Part shown: positions 61,168 through 64,000 of the stretch, piece by piece
Layout of the letters: each line of letters opens with the position of its first letter
Numbering within the stretch: position 1 is the stretch's first letter
Source: JAGIBJ01 sp032119595
GTDB taxonomy: Bacteria; Actinomycetota; Thermoleophilia; Solirubrobacterales; Solirubrobacteraceae
DNA: 64,000 nt
NCBI GenBank assembly: GCA_032119595.1
Contig: JAUMBQ010000006.1
Coordinates: forward strand, 558,001 to 622,000
Direction: 5' to 3'
The notes under the pieces: model-generated
What the model was told of the DNA's origin: nothing
What the model saw: only the letters and a program-made list of their open reading frames with translations
The model's database searches: none
Position numbers and translations under genes: made by a program

Positions 61168-62178
61168 TCAGTCCTCGTCGGCCGACTCCAGCGGGTCGTC
61201 GATCCCCAGGCGGGAGAGGCGACGGTCCTTGAGGACGCGCCCGCCGGTCTGCTCTTTTGGGCAATAGGCGATCGTGTACGACTCAAAGTGCACGCCGCGT
61301 AGGCGGGTGCCGCACGAGGGGCAGGGCTCGCCGACGAGCCCATGGACCTTCACCGGCTTCTTCAGCTTCTCCGCCGGTTCGGCCTTCACCGCCGACTCGT
61401 AGGCGGCGAGCGCCTCGGCCAGCACATCGCGGATCGTGTGTACGAACGCGAGGCGCTCCGGCCCTGAGAGGTCGGCGCCGCGCTGGTAGGGCGAGCGCTG
61501 GGCGGCCCAGAGGATCTCGTCGCTCCAGGTGCGGCCGACGCCGGCCAGGATGCGCTGGTCGCGCAGCAGCGAGTGGAGTGGCCGCGATGCGTCGAGCGAC
61601 TCCGCGATGCGCGCGGCGAGCTCGTCGACATCGCCAGAGGGCGCCGCGATGGTCGCCGCGATGGGCACGCCGTCGGCGAGATCGCCGGGCTCCTCGGGCT
61701 CGACCGAGCCGGCATCAGGCGGCAGCAGCGCCTCATCGCCATCGGGCCACCAGGCCTCAGGGCCGAGCTTTGCGAGCTCGGCGACGTCGCCAGCGAGGAG
61801 GTCGGCGCGGCGGATCGCCCGCACCCACATCGCCTGGCGCGTCCCGCGCTCGCGGGCGCGGAGGCTCGGTCCATCGTCGTCGAAGGTGACCACCAGGCGC
61901 ATCGCGCGGTCGCGCAGGTTTACCTTGCCGGCCTTCCAGGTGAGGCCGCCGCCGGTCATCAGGTGGACGAGCAGGAGGTAGTCGCCGTCGGTGTCGAACA
62001 GGAGCAGCTTGCCGCGGCGACGCACACCCGTGAGCACCGCGCCGTCGAGGGAACCGGGCGGCGGATCAAGCGAACGCAGGGCGTTGAAGCCGACCACCGA
62101 GACCGCCTTGATCCGGCGGCCGGAGAGCGCCGTGGAGGCCCGCCTGGCGACGATCTCGACCTCGGGCAGTTCGGGCAT
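61168..62178 (-). CDS. Fpg/Nei-family DNA glycosylase with altered zinc finger
   Basis: A 336-residue bifunctional DNA glycosylase/lyase. The N-terminus MPELPEVEIV has the catalytic Pro2 and Glu3, with Lys57 in RRRGKLLL. The H2TH motif is in LLRDQRILAGVGRTWSDEIL. The zinc finger at 286-309 reads CPSC...YCPKE: three Cys remain, but the fourth position is Glu309. A ~35-residue acidic insertion (145-185) separates the domains. Members excise oxidised purines or pyrimidines; Fpg and Nei cannot be told apart here. Divergent from the Wzz-like gene. Confidence 0.9.
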   Translation of the reverse strand: MPELPEVEIVARRASTALSGRRIKAVSVVGFNALRSLDPPPGSLDGAVLTGVRRRGKLLLFDTDGDYLLLVHLMTGGGLTWKAGKVNLRDRAMRLVVTFDDDGPSLRARERGTRQAMWVRAIRRADLLAGDVAELAKLGPEAWWPDGDEALLPPDAGSVEPEEPGDLADGVPIAATIAAPSGDVDELAARIAESLDASRPLHSLLRDQRILAGVGRTWSDEILWAAQRSPYQRGADLSGPERLAFVHTIRDVLAEALAAYESAVKAEPAEKLKKPVKVHGLVGEPCPSCGTRLRGVHFESYTIAYCPKEQTGGRVLKDRRLSRLGIDDPLESADED

Positions 62179-62297
62179 GACCGCGAGCCTATCCGGCCTC
62201 GCCCGGGCTGCGGAAACGCATTCGCGGCGCCCGGTGGCTCGGCCCTGCAAGCAGGGCGGCTCTTGGAGCGTGTGAGGTGTGGCACGATACGGCGCTC

Positions 62298-63809
62298 ATG
62301 AGTGTTGTCCCCGCACCGGCGTCCCCCGGATCCCCCGTCGCGAGTGCACCGGTCAGCGCGGCGCCGGACGCCGTTCGCGTCGTCCGCAAGCTGCTGTGGC
62401 TTCCGATCCTGCTCGCGATCCTCGCGGCGATCGTCGCCTACCTGATCACCGGCAACCGCGGCTACCAGGCGCAGGCCCTGGTCAAGATCGGCACGCAGAA
62501 TCTCGACCAGCAGATTCTCGGGCTCAACCAGGAGAACGCGACCAACGGCAACCTGATCATCGCCGAGATCATCGCCAACATGGATCAGCTTGAGACGGCG
62601 CGCGCCACGGTCGGCTTGCTGCAAGGCTCGCCAAACCTCACGCCGACGGAGATCGACGAGAAGGTCGGCGTCACGATCGACACCAAGACCTTCCTCATCG
62701 CCGTCAACGCGAAGGACCAGAGCCCCTTCATCGCATCGAAGCTGGCCACCGCGTACACGCAGGCCTACATCGACCTCGTCGCGGACCGCGAGCGCCAGCG
62801 CCTCACCGACATCGAGGCCCAGCTCCAGAAGCGCCTCTCGGAGGTCCGCCAGACGCAGGCCGCAGCGCTCAACGGCCTCTCGGAGAAGGAGAAGGACGAC
62901 GCTCGCCGCCTGCTCGCCATCCAGCCGGCCGCCGAGACCGCGCAGATCACCGCCAAGCTCGAGCAGCTCGCCGTGCTCAAGCGCGTCAACGTGCAAAGCA
63001 TCTCGTTCGCCCGCAAGGCCGACATCCCGACGAGCCCGTCGGGCCTGCCGCCGCTGCTCTTCATGGTCGCGGCGCTCTTTGCCGGCGGCGTGATCGGCAC
63101 CGCGCTTGCGTTCGTGATCGCCGGCCGCGACCCGAAGGTCCGCGCCGAAGAGACGGCCGAGGGTCTCCTGGGCGCTCCGATCCTGGTCCGCGCGCCCGCG
63201 TCGCTTGCCACCCGTGAACGATCGACCACGCCGTTCTCGGCGCTGCGTCCGGTCGAGGCCGAGTCGGCGCGCATCGCGGCCGCGCAGCTCCGCCTTAACC
63301 CAACGAGTCGCGACTCGCGCGCGATCGCAATCGTCTCCGCCGACGACGACACCGTCGGCTCGCCCGTCGCCCTGCAGGTCGCGGCGGCGCTGGCCCGCAC
63401 GCCGTTTACGGTGCTGCTGATCGGGATCGGCGCCGAGCCGAACTGGCCGCAGGTGCAGCGCTTGCTCGACGGCGCCCCCGATGGCGCCGGCGCCCTGGAA
63501 GAGGAAGATGGCGGCGACGGCACCCTCCATCGCCTCGCCCTCGCCGAGGACGAGCTTCGCGACGATCGCGTCGCCGCCGTTCGCGCCTGGGCTCTCCAGC
63601 GGTACGACCGCCTGGTGATCGCCAGCCCCACCCCGGACCGCCATTCGGCGGGCGTCGTGCTGCTGCGCGCCGCCGACACCGCCGTCGCCGTCGCGTCGGC
63701 CGGGCACACCTCTCGCGCCTCACTTACGCGCCTTCGTGACCTCGCGTCCCAGATCGGTGTGCCGATTGCCGGTACCATCGCAACCGGCTTCGGTGGCGCG
63801 GAGTCGTAA
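62298..63809 (+). CDS. Wzz-like polysaccharide co-polymerase fused to a degenerate tyrosine-kinase domain
   Basis: A 503-residue membrane protein. Helices at about 32-50 and 252-276 flank a periplasmic-type domain with a coiled coil (about 165-235), the layout of Wzz proteins that set polysaccharide chain length. The C-terminal region (about 318-500) resembles a BY-kinase: EAESARIAAAQLRL, IAIVSADDDTVGS at the Walker A place, VLLIGIG at Walker A', and DRLVIASPTP. The Walker A Lys and the Asp of A' are absent, so ATP use is unlikely. It is probably first in a surface-polysaccharide cluster that continues past the right edge. Confidence 0.8.
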   Translation: MSVVPAPASPGSPVASAPVSAAPDAVRVVRKLLWLPILLAILAAIVAYLITGNRGYQAQALVKIGTQNLDQQILGLNQENATNGNLIIAEIIANMDQLETARATVGLLQGSPNLTPTEIDEKVGVTIDTKTFLIAVNAKDQSPFIASKLATAYTQAYIDLVADRERQRLTDIEAQLQKRLSEVRQTQAAALNGLSEKEKDDARRLLAIQPAAETAQITAKLEQLAVLKRVNVQSISFARKADIPTSPSGLPPLLFMVAALFAGGVIGTALAFVIAGRDPKVRAEETAEGLLGAPILVRAPASLATRERSTTPFSALRPVEAESARIAAAQLRLNPTSRDSRAIAIVSADDDTVGSPVALQVAAALARTPFTVLLIGIGAEPNWPQVQRLLDGAPDGAGALEEEDGGDGTLHRLALAEDELRDDRVAAVRAWALQRYDRLVIASPTPDRHSAGVVLLRAADTAVAVASAGHTSRASLTRLRDLASQIGVPIAGTIATGFGGAES

Positions 63810-63883
63810 CCTGTACCTGCGGGTACCTCAGCCGCAGCCCCAACACCCCAGATTCCCGACGTCCCGCGGGAGGCCCAGAACCA

Positions 63884-64000
63884 ATGCCGATGCCTGAAGG
63901 CGACGCAACCGTCGTCCACGCGAACAACCGCAAGGAATGGTTCCTCGGGAGCATCGTCAACCGCATTCCGTTCAGCAAGCCGCGCGCTCGCCTGTACGAG
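63884..64000 (+). CDS. Start of an open gene, product unknown
   Basis: An open frame from ATG (or the ATG two codons later) runs off the window: MPMPEGDATVVHANNRKEW and NRIPFSKPRARLYE are visible. GGAGG lies 11 bases upstream. The end of the visible part resembles the N-terminus of some hexapeptide-repeat acyltransferases, but 39 residues do not decide this. It is co-directional with the Wzz-like gene, 74 bases apart. Confidence 0.5.
   Translation, partial: MPMPEGDATVVHANNRKEWFLGSIVNRIPFSKPRARLYE

Noticed and set aside
1..64000. tRNA, rRNA or riboswitch genes
   Set aside because: No cloverleaf with a GTTCGA-type arm, no rRNA segment and no recognisable riboswitch core was seen on either strand.

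Overview
ORGANISM. The sequence is very GC-rich, with dense, often overlapping genes, many GTG starts and several promoters placed 6-10 bases before a start codon. Gene content includes complex I genes, TetR and PAS-kinase regulators, an FAD lactone oxidase paired with a fold-III PLP enzyme, an AlkZ-like protein, and many Sec-exported proteins with proline/threonine linkers. Together these suggest an actinobacterium, most likely class Thermoleophilia (Solirubrobacterales-like). That placement is inference from style and gene families; there is no rRNA in the window.

LAYOUT. (1) 1-5.4 kb, minus strand: nuoE-nuoF-nuoG-nuoH (nuoH runs off the left edge), the NADH-input arm of respiratory complex I. 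(2) 5.6-24 kb: an accessory block of exported or surface proteins. It holds two clan GH-A hydrolase-like proteins near its ends, a Tyr/Pro/Gly-repeat protein, a 1120-residue protein with a Pro-Thr linker and an OmpA-like end, a 1153-residue protein coupled to a 1313-residue RTX-type repeat protein, a CorA transporter and two RDD membrane proteins. (3) 24-35 kb: a signalling block with two TetR-like paralogues, two receiver-like paralogues with no recognisable output domain, two giant membrane histidine-kinase-like paralogues, a third RDD protein and a purine-type phosphoribosyltransferase. (4) 35-38 kb, minus strand: nuoA-nuoB-nuoC-nuoD, ending in a hairpin. Complex I genes are therefore in canonical order and orientation but split between nuoD and nuoE by about 29.8 kb. 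(5) 38-46.6 kb: a small membrane protein, a duplicated 49-bp palindromic element, flavin reductase, cupredoxin-like protein, cytochrome c lipoprotein, serS, a YbhN-type flippase-like protein, GNAT, CDF metal exporter and chromate transporter. (6) 46.7-64 kb: a beta-helix-like exported protein, lactone oxidase plus D-amino-acid lyase-like pair, TetR regulator, AlkZ-like protein, ELWxxDGT-repeat exported protein, peroxiredoxin, hybrid PAS kinase, Old Yellow Enzyme, Fpg/Nei glycosylase, a Wzz-like protein fused to a degenerate tyrosine-kinase domain, and the start of one more gene.

HOW THE GENES WORK TOGETHER. The two nuo clusters encode the membrane arm start and the whole NADH/Fe-S arm of one enzyme, so they must be co-expressed although the nuoD hairpin suggests separate transcripts. 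The signalling block looks like a duplicated module (sensor pair, receiver-like pair, HTH pair) in which several canonical phosphotransfer residues appear to be missing; this is the best candidate for an undescribed system. Three RDD proteins share an extracytoplasmic four-cysteine domain. Several exported proteins end in a similar ~100-residue module with paired cysteines.

LIMITS. Everything is read by eye. No database search, structure prediction or signal-peptide program was run, and promoters, operators and terminators are pattern-based. No tRNA, rRNA, CRISPR array, integrase or transposase was seen, and no gene-free stretch exceeds about 290 bases.
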